Shown: positions 47,431 through 56,870 of the stretch, piece by piece
Layout of the letters: every line of letters starts with the position of its first letter
Position numbering within the stretch: the stretch's first letter is position 1
NCBI GenBank assembly: GCA_903876735.1
Contig: CAIRAW010000054.1
Coordinates: 48,701-112,700 of the forward strand
Length of the DNA: 64,000 nt
From: an uncultured beta proteobacterium
Lineage (GTDB): Bacteria > Pseudomonadota > Gammaproteobacteria > Burkholderiales > Burkholderiaceae_C
Direction of reading: 5' to 3'
The notes under the pieces: generated by a model
The model's database searches: none
What the model saw: only the letters and a program-made list of their open reading frames with translations
Told to the model about the DNA's origin: nothing
Position numbers and translations under genes: made by a program

Positions 47431-48633
47431 ATGCCCCAAGCTTTTATTTGCGACGCCATCCGCACCCCCTTCGGCCGCTACGGCGGCGCCCTTGCCAACG
47501 TGCGCACCGATGACCTCGGCGCGATACCGCTCAAGGCGCTGATGGCGCGCAACGCCAACGTGGACTGGCAGGCCCTCACCGACGTGCTGTTCGGTTGCGC
47601 CAATCAGGCCGGCGAAGACAACCGCAACGTCGCCCGCATGGCTTCGCTGCTGGCGGGCTTGCCGGTGGATGTGCCTGGCGCCACCATCAATCGTTTGTGC
47701 GGTTCGGGGCTCGACGCGGTCGGCACGGCGGCGCGCGCCATCAAGTCCGGCGAGGCCTCGCTGATGATTGCCGGCGGCGTCGAGAGCATGAGCCGCGCGC
47801 CCTTCGTCATGCCCAAGATGGACAGCGCCTTTGGCCGCAACAATGCTGTCTTTGATACGACCATTGGCTGGCGCTTCATCAACAAACTGATGAAGGAAAA
47901 GTATGGCGTTGATTCCATGCCCGAAACGGCAGAGAACGTGGCCGTTGAACACCAAATCAGCCGAGAGGCTCAGGACAAGATGGCAATGGCCAGCCAGATG
48001 AAGGCGGTGGCCGCGCAACAGGCCGGCCATCTGGCGCGCGAGATCACGCCGGTCACTTTGGCACAGAAAAAGGGTGATCCGATTGTGGTGGACAAGGACG
48101 AGCACCCGCGTGCCACCAGCCTGGAAGCGCTGGCCAAACTCAAGCCGATCGTGCGCCCGGAGGGCAGCGTCACCGCCGGCAATGCCAGCGGCGTTAACGA
48201 CGGCGCCTGTGCCCTGCTGATCGCCGACGAGAAGACCGCGGCGAAGAATGGTTTGACACCGAAAGCGCGCATCGTCGGCATGGCCACGGCTGGTGTGGCA
48301 CCGCGCGTCATGGGCATCGGTCCGGCGCCGGCCACGCAGAAGGTCCTGGCGCTTACCGGATTGACGCTGGCGCAACTCGACGTGATCGAACTCAATGAAG
48401 CCTTTGCCGCGCAGGGTCTTGCGGTGCTGCGGCAGTTGGGCCTGCAGGACGACGATGAACGCGTGAACCGCTGGGGTGGTGCGATTGCCCTGGGTCATCC
48501 GCTGGGCGCCTCCGGCGCGCGTCTTGCAACCACGGCGGTCAACCAGTTGCACCAGATCGGTGGCCGTTACGCCTTGTGCACCATGTGCATTGGCGTCGGG
48601 CAGGGCATTGCGCTGATTCTGGAGAGGGTTTGA
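47431..48633 (+). CDS. pcaF: Thiolase, 3-oxoadipyl-CoA thiolase type
   Basis: A 400-residue thiolase. The nucleophile Cys90 is in INRLCGSGLDAV, the second His in LGHPLGASGAR, and the second Cys in TMCIGVGQG. The length and the DKDEHPRATSLEALAKLKPI insert are those of PcaF/PaaJ-type enzymes, which split 3-oxoadipyl-CoA to succinyl-CoA and acetyl-CoA at the end of the beta-ketoadipate and phenylacetate pathways. No other pathway gene adjoins, so a general acetyl-CoA acyltransferase is possible. The start is ATG 47431. The stop overlaps the TauE-type gene start (TTGA). Confidence 0.87.
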   Translation: MPQAFICDAIRTPFGRYGGALANVRTDDLGAIPLKALMARNANVDWQALTDVLFGCANQAGEDNRNVARMASLLAGLPVDVPGATINRLCGSGLDAVGTAARAIKSGEASLMIAGGVESMSRAPFVMPKMDSAFGRNNAVFDTTIGWRFINKLMKEKYGVDSMPETAENVAVEHQISREAQDKMAMASQMKAVAAQQAGHLAREITPVTLAQKKGDPIVVDKDEHPRATSLEALAKLKPIVRPEGSVTAGNASGVNDGACALLIADEKTAAKNGLTPKARIVGMATAGVAPRVMGIGPAPATQKVLALTGLTLAQLDVIELNEAFAAQGLAVLRQLGLQDDDERVNRWGGAIALGHPLGASGARLATTAVNQLHQIGGRYALCTMCIGVGQGIALILERV

Positions 48634-49385
48634 ACTTTCCCCTCATCACCGATCCCCACTTTTACGCCGTCGCCATTCCGGCGGTGCTGCTGATGGGTGT
48701 CAGCAAAAGCGGCTTTGGTGCCGGCTTTGGCTCGCTGGCAGTTCCTCTGATGGCCCTGGCGGTGAGCGTACCGCAGTCGGTCGCCATCTTCATGCCGATC
48801 CTGTTCATGATGGACATTCTGGGCATGGCGGCGTTCCGCAAGGACTTCGACCTGAAACTGCTGAAGTTTGTGGTGCCCTGCGGTCTGCTCGGCGTTGTGA
48901 TCGGAGCCCTGCTGTTCAAACTGCTGCCGGCAACTGCCGTGGCCGGCATTGTGGGCGTCTTCACGCTGCTGTTTCTGGCGCAGCGGCTGCTCTTTCCGCC
49001 CAAGCTGGACAGCGTGGCGCCGCCGCGCTGGCTGGGCGCGATCCTGGCGGCTACCGCCGGCTTTACCAGTTTCATTGCCCATGCTGGCGGCCCGCCGATC
49101 AACGCCTATGTGATTCCGATGCGCCTGTCTCCGGTGAAGTTCACCGCCACCATGGCCTTCTTTTTCTTCGTCATCAACCTGGCCAAATGGATACCCTATG
49201 CCTGGCTGGGACTGCTGGACACGCGCAACATGGCGACCTCGCTGGTGTTGCTGCCGATTGCGCCGCTCGGCGTGTGGAGCGGCGTCTGGCTGGCCCGGCG
49301 CATTGATCAGATTCTGTTCTATCGTCTGATTTATGTAGGCATGTTCCTGACCGGCGTCAAACTGGTGTGGGACGCGCTGCAATAG
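48630..49385 (+). CDS. TauE/SafE (TSUP) family permease
   Basis: A 251-residue membrane protein with about seven to eight helices. The duplicated TSUP motif is seen as LLMGVSKSGFGAGFGSLAVPLMAL and, in the second half, AGFTSFIAHAGGPPINAYVIP. The family exports or imports sulfite, sulfoacetate and other organic anions. The start is the TTG at 48630, which overlaps the thiolase stop (TTGA); GGAG lies five bases before. The longer open frame upstream lies within the thiolase gene. The 3' end overlaps the convergent zinc-ribbon gene by 29 bp. The substrate may relate to the co-transcribed thiolase, but that is inference. Confidence 0.88.
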   Translation: MNFPLITDPHFYAVAIPAVLLMGVSKSGFGAGFGSLAVPLMALAVSVPQSVAIFMPILFMMDILGMAAFRKDFDLKLLKFVVPCGLLGVVIGALLFKLLPATAVAGIVGVFTLLFLAQRLLFPPKLDSVAPPRWLGAILAATAGFTSFIAHAGGPPINAYVIPMRLSPVKFTATMAFFFFVINLAKWIPYAWLGLLDTRNMATSLVLLPIAPLGVWSGVWLARRIDQILFYRLIYVGMFLTGVKLVWDALQ

Positions 49386-50106
49386 CCTGCCGCTGGCGCC
49401 AAAGCAGCCGAGCCGCCCAGACCAGTGACAGGAGCACGACCAGTGCGCCCAGTTTGTGGGTCAGGCCGCCAATCAACTGGGCGCGGGGCAAGAGGCCTGC
49501 GCTGCTGAAAAGATAAATCCAGTCGTGGCCACCGGCCTCACCGGTGGCGCCCGATAACAGCATGAGCTGCGGGTGCAGCGCGTCGTACATGTAGGGCGCT
49601 ACATCAAGCAGCGACACGCCGAAAAACCAGCAGCCCACAGCCGCGCCAAAACGGTCGCGGTTCTGGAGCCGCAGCGCCACCGCCATCACGGCCGGCATCA
49701 GCAACTGCCCGAGCGTGCCGCCCAGCACGCCCAGCCAGTGGCCCAGCGGCATGAAGATGACATGCCCGGCCTCATGGAACACCAGCAATGGCCGGTGCAG
49801 GAAACTGGCCCCGATCCCGCCGCTGCGGTAATCCATGCGGATCAGCACCCAGGCCCAGACCGTCAGGGCTGCCAGCAGCGCGAGCCGGGCCCAGAAAAGC
49901 AGAGGGTCGGCCCGGCCCGAGGCGTTGCCCAGCGCGTCGTCGTCTGGCCACTGCGTTTCGTCATCCGGTTGCGGTGCGGGGGGCGGCAGTTTTTGCCCCA
50001 CTTTGGCCAGGATGATGCCGCAGGCCGGGCAGGCCGCGGGCAGTGCCTGCTCGGCGGGCAAGGGCTGATGATTGCACTTGGGGCAGCGCTGGTAGGGGAT
50101 GGCCAT
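49357..50106 (-). CDS. Zinc-ribbon membrane protein with HExxH motif
   Basis: A 249-residue protein. The N-terminal zinc ribbon has CPKCNHQPLP and CPACGII (residues 8-36 approximately). A linker rich in Pro and Asp follows, then about five to six membrane helices. One helix region reads LVFHEAGHVIFMPLGHWLG: HEAGH is a metal-binding HExxH motif as in site-2-type (M50) proteases. A later SLLDVAPYMYDALHP may give a third ligand. The start is ATG 50106 (MAIPYQRCPKC); the frame extends upstream without family support. It is divergent from the MaoC gene. A membrane metallopeptidase is likely but not proven. Confidence 0.8.
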   Translation of the reverse strand: MAIPYQRCPKCNHQPLPAEQALPAACPACGIILAKVGQKLPPPAPQPDDETQWPDDDALGNASGRADPLLFWARLALLAALTVWAWVLIRMDYRSGGIGASFLHRPLLVFHEAGHVIFMPLGHWLGVLGGTLGQLLMPAVMAVALRLQNRDRFGAAVGCWFFGVSLLDVAPYMYDALHPQLMLLSGATGEAGGHDWIYLFSSAGLLPRAQLIGGLTHKLGALVVLLSLVWAARLLWRQRQAIAARPTPV

Positions 50107-50192
50107 GGGCAGAAGATAACGCAAAGACGAGGCGCGCTCACTTTGTCGCTCATCGGACAAGGGCCGGACCGGCATTTCGCTACAGTGACAGC

Positions 50193-50648
50193 ATGAAAAC
50201 ACTTCAAACCCTATCCGAATTGGCCGCTCTGACAGGCCAGGAGGTCGTGGTCAGCGACTGGATCACCATTACGCAGGAGCAGGTCAACCTGTTTGCCCAG
50301 GCCACTGGCGACCACCAGTGGATCCATGTGGATGTCGAGAAAGCGAAGACCGGGCCCTTTGGTAGCACGATTGCGCACGGCTATCTGACCCTGTCGCTGC
50401 TGCCCAAATTTTTTGAGTCCTCACTGCGGATACTGGACGCCCGCATGGGTGTCAATTACGGTCTGAACAAGGTCCGTTTCCCGGCGCCAGTGCCGGTTGG
50501 CAGCCGCCTGCGCGCGCGCATGAAGCTGCTCAAATGCGAGTCCATCGATCAGGGAGGTTTCCAACTGACCTGGGAGTCGACCATCGAGCGCGAAGGCGGC
50601 AGCAAACCGGTCTGTGTCGCCGAGTCAATGGCGCGCTATTACCCTTAG
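50193..50648 (+). CDS. MaoC-type (R)-specific enoyl-CoA hydratase
   Basis: A 151-residue single hot-dog-fold hydratase. The hydratase motif is FAQATGDHQWIHVDVEKAK followed by GPFGSTIAHGYLTLSLLP, with the catalytic Asp and His in place (D of GDHQ, H of HQWIHVD). It hydrates trans-2-enoyl-CoA to (R)-3-hydroxyacyl-CoA, for beta-oxidation or supply of polyhydroxyalkanoate monomers. The start is ATG 50193 (MKTLQTLSE). It stands alone, convergent to trmL with a palindromic repeat between. Confidence 0.92.
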   Translation: MKTLQTLSELAALTGQEVVVSDWITITQEQVNLFAQATGDHQWIHVDVEKAKTGPFGSTIAHGYLTLSLLPKFFESSLRILDARMGVNYGLNKVRFPAPVPVGSRLRARMKLLKCESIDQGGFQLTWESTIEREGGSKPVCVAESMARYYP

Positions 50649-50664
50649 AAAACTCTGAAAATCT

Positions 50665-50746
50665 GTCACCCCGGGCTTGACCCGGGATCCACGTCTTCAG
50701 AGAGTGCACCACGCACCATGGATTGCGGGTCGGGGCCCGCAATGAC
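50665..50746 (+). repeat. Palindromic intergenic repeat, copy 1
   Basis: It begins GTCACCCCGGGCTTGACCC and ends GGGGCCCGCAATGAC. Two self-complementary halves (CCCGGGCTTGACCCGGG and TTGCGGGTCGGGGCCCGCAA) are joined by a short non-palindromic spacer. It lies between the convergent MaoC and trmL genes and may serve as a two-way terminator. A related copy in inverted orientation is at 58740. Confidence 0.8.
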
Positions 50747-50756
50747 ACATTCCTGG

Positions 50757-51221
50757 CTAATGCCCAAACTTGTTTTGCCGCCAGGCCTCAAACACGGTGA
50801 CGGCCACGGCGTTGGACAGGTTGAGGCTGCGCTGACCGGCGATCATCGGCAACTTGAGATTTTGCGCGGCGGTGAATGATTGCCGTACCGCTTCGCTCAG
50901 GCCGCGCGTTTCGGCGCCAAACACCAGCCAGTCACCGGGCGCAAACTGAACCTCATGCACCAGGCGGCTGGCGCGTGTGGTCAGCGCAAACATGCGCTCA
51001 GGCGCCGGTTGTTCCGAAGCCAGAAAGGCCTGCCAGCTGGCATGGCACTTGAGCTCGGCATATTCATGGTAATCCAGCCCCGCGCGGCGCATGTGTTTGT
51101 CTTCCATCGAAAACCCGAGCGGCTCAATCAGGTGCAACGTGCAGCCCGTGTTGGCAGCAAGCCGGATGACGTTGCCCGTGTTGGGCGGGATTTCAGGTTC
51201 GACCAGGACGATATGAAACAT
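50757..51221 (-). CDS. trmL: tRNA (cytidine/uridine-34 2'-O)-methyltransferase
   Basis: A 154-residue SPOUT-class methyltransferase that modifies the wobble base of some tRNA-Leu. Motifs are MFHIVLVEPEIPPNTGNVIR at the start, FGAETRGLSEAV, and the trefoil-knot segment QRSLNLSNAVAVTVFEAWR near the end. The start chosen is ATG 51221 (MFHIVLVEP); the frame reaches 51290 but the added residues are not part of the family. It is divergent from the outer-membrane barrel gene. Confidence 0.96.
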   Translation of the reverse strand: MFHIVLVEPEIPPNTGNVIRLAANTGCTLHLIEPLGFSMEDKHMRRAGLDYHEYAELKCHASWQAFLASEQPAPERMFALTTRASRLVHEVQFAPGDWLVFGAETRGLSEAVRQSFTAAQNLKLPMIAGQRSLNLSNAVAVTVFEAWRQNKFGH

Positions 51222-51327
51222 GGCCGGATTGTCGCAGCGCCGATCCTGGTCACAGCACGGCAGTGCAAGGTTGGCGATTCCGGAATTCACTGATCTGCCT
51301 CAAAGCGTCCTGCCGTTCTCGCCGGAC

Positions 51328-51345
51328 AATGGGATTGATCCCATT
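51328..51345 (+). other. Inverted repeat in the leader of the outer-membrane barrel gene
   Basis: AATGGG-ATTGAT-CCCATT forms a perfect 6-bp stem with a six-base loop and continues TTTGT. The inner bases extend the symmetry (ATGGGAT/ATCCCAT). It is 26 bp before the ATG at 51372. It could be an operator or a small hairpin; I see no partner element. Confidence 0.4.
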
Positions 51346-51371
51346 TTTGTACCAACCAGCTGAGGTTTTAT

Positions 51372-52214
51372 ATGCGTCACACCCTGAAACGGCAGTTCTC
51401 CAATGCATCCCGCGTTTCACTTGCAGTGTCGGCGCTGCTGCTGGCGCAATCGGCGCTGGCGCAGGATTTCATCAAGGGTGGCCAGGACAAGTTCACGTTA
51501 AGCGTCGGCGGTGTTGTCAGTCGCCTCGACACCCAGGTGGCGCTTGATGGTGCAACGTCGTCCGGCACACTGCTCGACAATGAGAGCAACGGCCTCTCCA
51601 ACAGCACATCGAGCCTGGCGGTCTCTGCCAGCTGGCGTTTTGCTGATCGCCATCGTTTTGACCTGCTTTATTTCGGCGCCAATCGTTCTGGCAACTACCA
51701 ATCCGACCGCGACATCACCGTGGGAGATGTCCTGATTTCAGCCGGATCCTCGGTTGCGACCGAGGCCAAGAGCAACTACTTTCTGGCCGATTACCGCTAC
51801 TCGGTCTACAAGACCGATGCCGTTGAAATCGGTGGCGTGCTGGGTCTCTACGGCCTTGATCTGAACTACAAGGTGACCGGCACCAATCTCGCAGGTGGTG
51901 TCGCAAAAGTGGTCAGCGCATCGGCATCGAGCACCCTGCCGCTGCCATTGTTCGGCCTGTCCGCTGACTGGTACGTCCAGCCGCGCTGGCGTGTTTCTTC
52001 CAATCTGATGGGCTTGTCGGCCAAGGTCGGAGACATCGACGGCTCGGTGCGGGTCTTGCAACTCGGCAGCGACTACATGTTCGCGCGCAATTGGGGCATG
52101 GGTTTGTCCTACCTGCACTCCAAAGTCAATGTCAATGTCGCCCGCTCCGACTTCGACGGCCAGCTTGACTGGAGCAACAACTCCTTGCTGATCTACGCAA
52201 CCATGAAATACTGA
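51372..52214 (+). CDS. Outer-membrane beta-barrel protein, function unknown
   Basis: A 280-residue exported protein. The signal sequence (LAVSALLLAQSALAQ) is cut after ALA. The rest alternates polar and hydrophobic residues with aromatic girdles (FTLSVGGVVSRLDTQV, HRFDLLYFGANRSGNYQ, YFLADYRYSVY, WYVQPRWRVSSNL) and ends in ATMKY, a terminal aromatic as needed for BAM recognition. About 10-12 strands fit. It resembles uncharacterised OmpW/OmpA-barrel-like proteins; no ligand motif is evident. Monocistronic. Confidence 0.82.
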   Translation: MRHTLKRQFSNASRVSLAVSALLLAQSALAQDFIKGGQDKFTLSVGGVVSRLDTQVALDGATSSGTLLDNESNGLSNSTSSLAVSASWRFADRHRFDLLYFGANRSGNYQSDRDITVGDVLISAGSSVATEAKSNYFLADYRYSVYKTDAVEIGGVLGLYGLDLNYKVTGTNLAGGVAKVVSASASSTLPLPLFGLSADWYVQPRWRVSSNLMGLSAKVGDIDGSVRVLQLGSDYMFARNWGMGLSYLHSKVNVNVARSDFDGQLDWSNNSLLIYATMKY

Positions 52215-52251
52215 ACCCCGGCGTGGCCACTGGCTCGCATTGCGGTGGTCT

Positions 52252-52947
52252 TCATTCGGTTCGCGCGATCACCAGTCCGGTGATGTGCGCCGCGCCAGCG
52301 GCGCGCAGCACACGCGCCGCAGCGTACAGAGAGGCACCGCTGGTCATGACATCGTCCACCAGCACGAGCCGCTTGCCCAGGATCTGTGACACCAGCAGCG
52401 GGTCGACAGCAAACGCATTTTTCAGCGCATCAAGGCGCTCCGGGCGGTTCAGCGAGCTTTGCGGTGGTGTGTCCTGGATGCGAAGCAGCAAGCGGCTGTT
52501 GGTATTGCCGGGCGCTAGCTGTCTGGCCAGCAGCAGCGCCTGGTTGAAGCCGCGCGAGCGCAGCCGCTCGGCAGACAGCGGCATCGGCAGCACCGCATCG
52601 GCGGCTTCGAGAGCCGGTTCGACCCAGGGCGTGCTGCGCAGCAGCAGCGCGAAGGCGGCGGCGCGTCCGGGATGGGCATGAAACTTGTAGCCGACGATCA
52701 GCTTCGACCAGGGGTAGGTGTAGGAGACCGCAGCCAGACAGGCGTCCAGTGGCGGCGCTTGTTTGATGCATTCACCGCATTGGCGCACGCCCGGTGGCAG
52801 CAGCAGCGCGCAGGTCTGGCAACGGGGTTGCGGCTGCGCGAAACGGTTGACGCAGGCTTCGCACAGACTGGGTCCGGGCCATGCGTGGCAAACCATGCAC
52901 TGACTCGGCAATGCGTCCAACAAGCCCCTGAACACGCGCGCAAACAT
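52252..52947 (-). CDS. ComF family phosphoribosyltransferase-fold protein
   Basis: A 231-residue cytoplasmic protein. The N-terminal double zinc ribbon has CMVCHAW and CEAC, then CQTC and CGEC. The PRTase fold follows with SYTYPWSKLIVGYKFH, RLRSRGFNQALLLARQL and the PRPP-like motif VLVDDVMTSGASLYAAARVL. ComF/GntX proteins are linked to DNA uptake and processing of incoming strands. The gene stands head to head with the BioC-like methyltransferase (40 bp between starts), the usual neighbour in Burkholderiales. Confidence 0.92.
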   Translation of the reverse strand: MFARVFRGLLDALPSQCMVCHAWPGPSLCEACVNRFAQPQPRCQTCALLLPPGVRQCGECIKQAPPLDACLAAVSYTYPWSKLIVGYKFHAHPGRAAAFALLLRSTPWVEPALEAADAVLPMPLSAERLRSRGFNQALLLARQLAPGNTNSRLLLRIQDTPPQSSLNRPERLDALKNAFAVDPLLVSQILGKRLVLVDDVMTSGASLYAAARVLRAAGAAHITGLVIARTE

Positions 52948-52987
52948 GGAGTCAATATACTCTTGCGTCTGCCACCCGTTTCACACC

Positions 52988-53875
52988 ATGTCGACCGAAC
53001 GCCCCCCCACGATTGATCCACTCGCCGCCCGACGCTGGCAGCAGATGCCACCGGGCGCCTCACCGTGGCTGCATGAAGAGGTGGCGCGGCGCATGGCGGA
53101 GCGCCTGGCCTGCATCAAGCTTCAACCCGCGAGCTGGGCGCACTGGGAGCCGGTGCGCGGTGGCCTGCAGGCGCATGCCCTGCTGGCAGAGCGCTACCCG
53201 CAGGCCGACTGTTTTGTCACCGAATTCGAACCGCAGCGCGCAGCCCACGCCGCCGCGAGTCTGGCCAAACCCTGGTGGCGGCCGGCGCGCTGGTTGGGCA
53301 AGCAGCCCCGCTTCGAGGCGCCGGGTGAGGGCATGGCCCAGATGCTGTGGGCCAATATGGCGCTGCACATGACGGATGATCCGCGCGCTTTGATGGCGCA
53401 GTGGCAGCGCGCGCTGGCGGTCGATGGTTTTCTGATGTTTTCCTGCCTCGGGCCCGATACCCTGCAGGAACTGCGTCCGCTTTATCGGACGCTGGGCTGG
53501 CCGGCACCGGCGCACGAGTACACCGACATGCATGACTGGGGCGACATGCTGCTGGCGGCCGGTTTTGCCGATCCGGTGATGGACATGGAGCGGGTCGTCC
53601 TGACTTTTGAGACGCCTGAGCGCCTGCTGCAGGAGTTGCGTGGTCTGGGGCGCAATCTGCATCCGCAGCGTTTTCACGGGCTGCGTGGGCGCCGGTGGCA
53701 CGCGCAATTGCTGCAAGCCCTGGCAAAAATGCCATTGCAGCTGACCTTTGAGGTGGTCTATGGCCATGCCCTGAAAGCCGCGCCTCGCCTTGATGTGCGG
53801 CCCGAAACGGTGCTGTCGTTGGCGCAAATGCGAGAAACATTGAACCAGCGCAAAACTTATCCCAAGAATCCTTGA
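52988..53875 (+). CDS. SAM-dependent methyltransferase, BioC-like
   Basis: A 295-residue protein of the BioC-like methyltransferase group. The SAM motifs are atypical: a modified motif I (ASWAHWEPVRGGLQAHALLA) and ADCFVTEFEP, then MLWANMALHMTDDPRALMAQW and the core VDGFLMFSCLGPDTLQELR, which is typical of malonyl-ACP methyltransferases of beta-proteobacteria. The end FEVVYGHALKAAP is also family-like. The degenerate glycine loop leaves doubt about activity. The start is ATG 52988 (MSTERPPT). It lies upstream of the cytochrome oxidase genes. Confidence 0.83.
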   Translation: MSTERPPTIDPLAARRWQQMPPGASPWLHEEVARRMAERLACIKLQPASWAHWEPVRGGLQAHALLAERYPQADCFVTEFEPQRAAHAAASLAKPWWRPARWLGKQPRFEAPGEGMAQMLWANMALHMTDDPRALMAQWQRALAVDGFLMFSCLGPDTLQELRPLYRTLGWPAPAHEYTDMHDWGDMLLAAGFADPVMDMERVVLTFETPERLLQELRGLGRNLHPQRFHGLRGRRWHAQLLQALAKMPLQLTFEVVYGHALKAAPRLDVRPETVLSLAQMRETLNQRKTYPKNP

Positions 53876-53920
53876 GAAAAGGACTTGACAAGGCGCCAAA
53901 CGCGTTTTAGTCGGCTGCAC

Positions 53921-53926
53921 TACAAT
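53921..53926 (+). promoter_or_regulatory. Possible -10 box before coxB
   Basis: TACAAT lies 90 bp upstream of the coxB start in a 140-bp gap with otherwise high GC content. No good -35 at 17 bp is seen; TTGACA at 53885 is too far (30 bp). The cox operon needs a promoter here, so this is the best candidate only. Confidence 0.35.
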
Positions 53927-54015
53927 TGCCCGCGGCCTGGCTTGGAGCAGACGGCATGCGATCGGATTGCGATCGCCTTGCCGCAGACAAGCAGGGGATC
54001 CGAGGCAACAAATAA

Positions 54016-55209
54016 GTGAGCACGATGAATAGCATTTTCAAGAAATTGACGGGCCTGCTGCTGGCTGCAAGCGTTTTGGTCATCAGCGCGGCCGCCTATG
54101 CGGCAAATGCGGTCAACGATCTGCCCGGTGGTCCGGCCGTCAATCAGTTGAACCTGACGAACGGTGTCACCCGCATCGCCGAGGAACAGGCCTGGCTGCA
54201 CTGGTTCATGCTGATCATCTGCACCGTGATTTTTGTCGCGGTTTTCGCCGTGATGTTTTATTCGATCTGGAAGCACCGCAAGTCGGTCGGCCACAAAGCG
54301 GCCAATTTCCATGAATCAGTGACGGTCGAAGTGATCTGGACCATTGTTCCCTTCATCATCGTGATCCTGATGGCCCTGCCTGCCACCAAGGTCGTGGTGG
54401 CCATGAAAGACACCACCAATGCCGACCTCACGATCAAGGTCACCGGCATGCAGTGGAAATGGGGCTACGACTACCTCAAGGGCGAAGGCGAGGGCATCGG
54501 CTTCATCTCGGCGCTGGACAAGGCGCAGCGCCAGATGTCGAATGACGGTGGCCCGAAAGCCGGTCAGGTCGTCGATGACTACCTGCTCAAGGTTGATCAC
54601 CCGTTGGTGGTGCCGGTGAATCAGAAGATCCGCATCATTACCACAGCCAACGACGTTATTCACGCCTGGATGGTGCCGGCGCTGGGCGTCCAGCAGGCGG
54701 CGATTCCGGGCTTTGTGCGAGACACCTGGTTTCGCGCCGAGCGCGTTGGCGACTTCTACGGCCAGTGCGCCCAGCTCTGCGGCAAGGAACACGCCTACAT
54801 GCCGATTCACGTGAAGGTGGTCTCGGCGGCTGAGTATTCGCTGTGGGTTGCTGCCGAGAAGAAGGCCATGGCCGCCAAGGCCGATGACCCGAGCAAGGTC
54901 TGGAGCGCAGAAGAGATCTTCAAGCGCGGTGAGAAAGTCTACGCCGCCAACTGCCTGGTCTGCCACCAGGCGCACGGTAAGGGCGGCGGCGTCGTCAAGC
55001 CACTCGATGGCTCGGCTGTGGTGCTTGATGCCGACAAGGGCAAGCAGATTGCCGTGCTGCTCAATGGGCAGAACAATGCGGCCATGCCATCGTGGAAGCA
55101 ACTCGGCGACACCGACATCGCGGCGGTCATCACCTACACCAAGAACAATTGGTCCAACAAGACGGGTCAACTGGTGCAGCCGGCTGACGTCAAGGCTGCG
55201 CGCCACTGA
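54016..55209 (+). CDS. coxB: Cytochrome c oxidase subunit II with C-terminal cytochrome c domain
   Basis: A 397-residue subunit. Signal/anchor helix, then two membrane helices ([37 protein letters not shown]). The CuA site is complete: [18 protein letters not shown] class I cytochrome c domain is fused after residue 290: CLVCHQ (CxxCH heme site) with the axial Met probably in [10 protein letters not shown]. This makes it a caa3-like subunit II. The start is GTG 54016, with ATG 54025 as an alternative. First of the cox operon. Confidence 0.95.
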   Translation: MSTMNSIFKKLTGLLLAASVLVISAAAYAANAVNDLPGGPAVNQLNLTNGVTRIAEEQAWLHWFMLIICTVIFVAVFAVMFYSIWKHRKSVGHKAANFHESVTVEVIWTIVPFIIVILMALPATKVVVAMKDTTNADLTIKVTGMQWKWGYDYLKGEGEGIGFISALDKAQRQMSNDGGPKAGQVVDDYLLKVDHPLVVPVNQKIRIITTANDVIHAWMVPALGVQQAAIPGFVRDTWFRAERVGDFYGQCAQLCGKEHAYMPIHVKVVSAAEYSLWVAAEKKAMAAKADDPSKVWSAEEIFKRGEKVYAANCLVCHQAHGKGGGVVKPLDGSAVVLDADKGKQIAVLLNGQNNAAMPSWKQLGDTDIAAVITYTKNNWSNKTGQLVQPADVKAARH

Positions 55210-55250
55210 ACGCCGCCAGCCCGATTACAAGAATAGACAAGGAAATCGCC

Positions 55251-56870
55251 ATGAGTGCCGTTTTAGACCACCCCGCCCACGACCATGACCACGCGCATCA
55301 CGCCCCCAGCGGCTGGCAGCGCTGGGTCTTTGCGACCAATCACAAGGACATTGGCACGCTCTACCTGCTGTTCAGCTTCACCATGCTGATGATTGGCGGC
55401 GTGCTGGCCCTGATCATCCGCGCCGAACTGTTCCAGCCCGGGCTGCAGTTCATCAATCCGGAACTGTTCAACCAGCTCACCACCATGCACGGCCTGATCA
55501 TGGTGTTCGGCGCCATCATGCCGGCCTTTGTCGGCTTCGCCAACTGGATGATCCCGATGCAGATCGGGGCCTCCGACATGGCATTTGCGCGCATGAACAA
55601 CTTCAGCTTCTGGCTCATGATCCCGGCCGGCGTGCTGCTGGCGAGTTCCTTCTTCGTGCCCGGTGGCGCACCGGCTGCCGGCTGGACGCTGTACGCGCCG
55701 CTGACGCTGCAAATGGGTCCGAGCATGGACACCGGCATCTTTGCCCTGCACCTGCTGGGCGCCTCGAGCATCATGGGCTCGATCAACATCATCGTCACCA
55801 TCCTGAACATGCGCGCGCCTGGCATGACGCTGATGAAGATGCCGATGTTCTGCTGGACCTGGCTGATCACGGCCTACCTGCTGATCGCCGTCATGCCGGT
55901 GCTGGCGGGCGCCATCACCATGACGCTGACCGATCGCCATTTCGGCACCAGCTTCTTCAACCCGGCCGCTGGTGGCGACCCGGTGATGTACCAGCACATC
56001 TTCTGGTTCTTCGGCCACCCCGAGGTCTACATCATGATTCTGCCGGCGTTTGGCGTCATCAGCCAGATCGTGCCGGCCTTCGCCCGCAAGCGCCTGTTCG
56101 GTTACGCCTCGATGGTTTACGCAACCTCGTCGATCGCCATCCTGAGCTTCATCGTCTGGGCGCACCACATGTTTACCTCGGGCATGCCGGTGACGGGCCA
56201 GCTGTTCTTCATGTACGCCACCATGCTGATCGCGGTGCCCACGGCCGTGAAGATCTTCAACTGGATCGCCACCATGTGGCAGGGCTCGATGACCTTTGAG
56301 ACGCCGATGCTGTTCGCGGTCGGCTTCATCTTCGTCTTCACGCTCGGCGGCTTCTCCGGTCTGATGCTGGCGATGGCGCCGATCGACATCCAGATTCACG
56401 ACACCTACTACGTGGTGGCGCACTTCCATTACGTGCTGGTGGCCGGTTCGCTCTATGCCCTGTTTGCCGGTTACTACTACTGGAGCCCGAAGTGGACCGG
56501 TGTCATGTACAACGAGTCGCGCGGCAAGATCCACTTCTGGTGGTCGCTGATTTCTTTCAACGTCACCTTCTTCCCGATGCACTTCCTGGGTCTGGCCGGC
56601 ATGCCGCGCCGCTACGCCGACTACCCGATGCAGTTCGCTGACTTCAATGCCGTGTCCTCGGTTGGCGCCTTTTTCTTCGGCTTTGCCCAGGTCTATTTTT
56701 TCTTCTTTGTCGTGCTGCCAACGATGCGCGGCAAGGGCGAAAAAGCGCCGCAAAAACCATGGGAAGGCGCTGAGGGTCTGGAGTGGGAGTTGCCCACGCC
56801 GCTGCCCTTCCATACTTTTGAGACACCGCCCAAGCTTGACGCCACGGCAACCAAAATCATTCACGCATGA
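55251..56870 (+). CDS. ctaD: Cytochrome c oxidase subunit I
   Basis: A 539-residue heme-copper oxidase subunit I with about twelve helices. Ligands: the heme a His in TTMHGLIM, the CuB His and Tyr cross-link motif [16 protein letters not shown] (two CuB His) and VAHFHYVL (heme a and heme a3 His). Proton-channel residues of A1-type (FSFW, GHPEVYI) suggest the A1 subfamily. Together with coxB and ctaE it forms the oxidase that reduces oxygen to water and pumps protons. It overlaps the next small gene by four bases. Confidence 0.98.
   Translation: MSAVLDHPAHDHDHAHHAPSGWQRWVFATNHKDIGTLYLLFSFTMLMIGGVLALIIRAELFQPGLQFINPELFNQLTTMHGLIMVFGAIMPAFVGFANWMIPMQIGASDMAFARMNNFSFWLMIPAGVLLASSFFVPGGAPAAGWTLYAPLTLQMGPSMDTGIFALHLLGASSIMGSINIIVTILNMRAPGMTLMKMPMFCWTWLITAYLLIAVMPVLAGAITMTLTDRHFGTSFFNPAAGGDPVMYQHIFWFFGHPEVYIMILPAFGVISQIVPAFARKRLFGYASMVYATSSIAILSFIVWAHHMFTSGMPVTGQLFFMYATMLIAVPTAVKIFNWIATMWQGSMTFETPMLFAVGFIFVFTLGGFSGLMLAMAPIDIQIHDTYYVVAHFHYVLVAGSLYALFAGYYYWSPKWTGVMYNESRGKIHFWWSLISFNVTFFPMHFLGLAGMPRRYADYPMQFADFNAVSSVGAFFFGFAQVYFFFFVVLPTMRGKGEKAPQKPWEGAEGLEWELPTPLPFHTFETPPKLDATATKIIHA

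Noticed and set aside
53885..53926. TTGACA and TACAAT before coxB as a sigma-70 promoter
   Set aside because: The spacer is 30 bp, far from 16-18 bp. Only the -10-like box is kept as a weak candidate.
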